NCBI GenBank assembly: GCA_002296185.1
Contig: DBHM01000007.1
Coordinates: forward strand, 1 to 6,294
Length of the DNA: 6,294 bases
Direction of reading: 5' to 3'
Origin: Alphaproteobacteria bacterium UBA828
GTDB taxonomy: Bacteria; Pseudomonadota; Alphaproteobacteria; UBA828
Shown here: one piece after another, positions 5,024 through 6,294 of the stretch
How the letters are laid out: every line of letters begins with the position of its first letter
Numbering within the stretch: the first letter of the stretch is position 1
The notes under the pieces: generated by a model
What the model was told of the DNA's origin: nothing
The model's database searches: none
Seen by the model: the letters and a program-made list of their open reading frames with translations, nothing else
Position numbers and translations under genes: made by a program

Positions 5024-6294
5024 ATGCGAATTAATCGATTCTTTACCAAAGAGGGAGATTCACCCTATGAAGGAGTAGATTTTCGCAAAACCTCAAGTGA
5101 GATTAGAAACCCCGACGGCTCAATAGTATTCCAACATCACGATATAGAAGTTCCATCATCTTGGTCTCAAGTAGCTTGTGACGTATTAGCCCAAAAATAT
5201 TTCCGTAAAGCGGGCGTGCCCAAGAGACTAAGGGCCGTAAACGAACCGGATGTTCCAGGGTGGCTTTGGCGACGTATTCCCGACGAGGACGCTCTATCAA
5301 ATCTTGAAAATACTGAAAAATTTGGAGGAGAAACCTCAGCAAAAGAAGTGTTCGATCGACTTTCCGGAACATGGACTTACTGGGGATGGAAGGCGGGTTA
5401 TTTCGACTCAGAATCAGATGCACAAGCCTATTTTGATGAAATGCGCTATATGCTCTGCTTACAGATGTGTGCGCCTAACTCTCCTCAATGGTTTAACACT
5501 GGTCTTCATTGGGCCTACGGAATCGATGGGCCAGCTCAAGGACATCATTATGTGGATTTTGAGAGCGGAGAACTTGTCGCTTCTCAGGGAGCTTACGAAC
5601 ACCCACAACCTCATGCCTGTTTCATACAAAGTATCAGCGACGATTTAGTCAATTCTGGAGGAATAATGGACCTCTGGGTTCGAGAAGCGCGTCTTTTCAA
5701 ATATGGGTCAGGAACAGGTACAAATTTCTCTAGCCTCAGGGCAGATGGTGAATCTTTATCAGGTGGCGGCAAATCTTCAGGTCTTATGAGTTTTCTAAAA
5801 ATAGGTGATCGAGCTGCAGGAGCAATAAAATCAGGAGGAACAACTAGACGCGCAGCAAAAATGGTCATTGTTGATGTCGATCATCCAGACATTGAATCAT
5901 ATGTTAACTGGAAAGTCATAGAAGAACAAAAAGTTGCTGCACTTGTTGCCGGCTCACAACTTGCAAACAAACACCTAAATGAAGTTATGTCTGCATGTAA
6001 TAACGGAACAGAGGATGATAGTCGTTTTGATCCAAAACAAAATATAAAACTAGCAGACGCAATTCGAGGAGCGCGCAAAGCATTACTGCCAGAAAGTTAT
6101 GTTCAAAGAGTTATTCAATTTGCCAGACAAGGTTTTACATCTCTAGAGATACCAACTTATGATACAGATTGGCAGTCTGAGGCTTACATCACTGTTTCAG
6201 GACAAAACTCAAACAACTCTGTTCGCGTAACTAATAAATTCCTTGACTGCGTGATTGATGATGCAGAATGGGACCTAAAGCGTCGAACTGATGG
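5024..6294 (+). CDS. nrdJ: Class II (B12-dependent) ribonucleotide reductase NrdJ, 3' end outside window
   Basis: The enzyme reduces ribonucleotides to deoxyribonucleotides, using adenosylcobalamin to make its active-site thiyl radical, and so works with or without oxygen. The 423 codons present are the N-terminal third or so of the roughly 1,200-residue alphaproteobacterial form. Recognisable are MRINRFFTKEGDSPY at the start, RNPDGSIVF (28-36), WSQVACDVLAQKYFRKAGVP (47-66), GTWTYWGWKAGYF (115-127), NSPQWFNTG (152-160), HPQPHACFIQS with Cys199, the expected first cysteine of the redox-active pair, KYGSGTGTNFS (226-236), SGGTTRRAAKM (270-280) and SGQNSNNSV (392-400). The catalytic NxCxE loop and C-terminal cysteines lie beyond the edge. 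No frameshift or missing key residue is seen. Upstream NrdR and DnaA-like boxes suggest control by nucleotide pools and replication state. Confidence 0.97.
   Translation, partial: MRINRFFTKEGDSPYEGVDFRKTSSEIRNPDGSIVFQHHDIEVPSSWSQVACDVLAQKYFRKAGVPKRLRAVNEPDVPGWLWRRIPDEDALSNLENTEKFGGETSAKEVFDRLSGTWTYWGWKAGYFDSESDAQAYFDEMRYMLCLQMCAPNSPQWFNTGLHWAYGIDGPAQGHHYVDFESGELVASQGAYEHPQPHACFIQSISDDLVNSGGIMDLWVREARLFKYGSGTGTNFSSLRADGESLSGGGKSSGLMSFLKIGDRAAGAIKSGGTTRRAAKMVIVDVDHPDIESYVNWKVIEEQKVAALVAGSQLANKHLNEVMSACNNGTEDDSRFDPKQNIKLADAIRGARKALLPESYVQRVIQFARQGFTSLEIPTYDTDWQSEAYITVSGQNSNNSVRVTNKFLDCVIDDAEWDLKRRTD

Noticed and set aside
4774..5034. Rightward 86-codon open frame upstream of nrdJ
   Set aside because: It overlaps the DnaA-like and NrdR-like boxes and the nrdJ ribosome binding site, has no Shine-Dalgarno of its own, and encodes a sequence unlike any family I know.
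5103..6078. Several open frames on both strands over nrdJ
   Set aside because: All overlap the continuous NrdJ frame, whose conserved motifs run without a break; none resembles a known protein.

Overview
The window is most likely chromosomal DNA from a low-GC, free-living (probably marine) alphaproteobacterium. Three things point there: a bacterial homologue of the mitochondrial complex I accessory subunit NDUFA12, a tyrosyl-tRNA synthetase with the KMGKT form of the KMSKS loop, and the alphaproteobacterial-type B12-dependent ribonucleotide reductase NrdJ. Lineage below class level cannot be fixed from this sequence. No mobile element, CRISPR array, tRNA, rRNA or defence system is visible.

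Layout. The left edge (1-186) holds no convincing gene. At 187-235 is a perfect 19-bp inverted repeat just downstream of a small leftward DUF3303-type gene (251-544). Next is leftward anmK (721-1830, cell-wall sugar recycling), divergent from tyrS (2001-3266). A short-chain dehydrogenase/reductase gene (3269-4087) follows tyrS after 2 nt, with its ribosome binding site inside the tyrS end. It converges on a leftward NDUFA12-family gene (4161-4523). A 500-bp divergent intergenic region (4524-5023) separates that gene from rightward nrdJ, which starts at 5024 and runs off the right edge.

How it fits together. All recognised genes are housekeeping: peptidoglycan recycling, tRNA charging, respiratory complex I assembly and dNTP synthesis. 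The richest regulatory DNA is upstream of nrdJ: a tract of about 80% A+T, two DnaA-box-like 9-mers, an inverted repeat, and two NrdR-box-like palindromes 31 bp apart (three helical turns). This implies that the B12-dependent reductase is controlled by NrdR, possibly tied to replication through DnaA. I see no clearly new biological system. The items most worth a second look are the nrdJ control region, the uncharacterised dehydrogenase coupled to tyrS, and the long hairpin after the DUF3303 gene.
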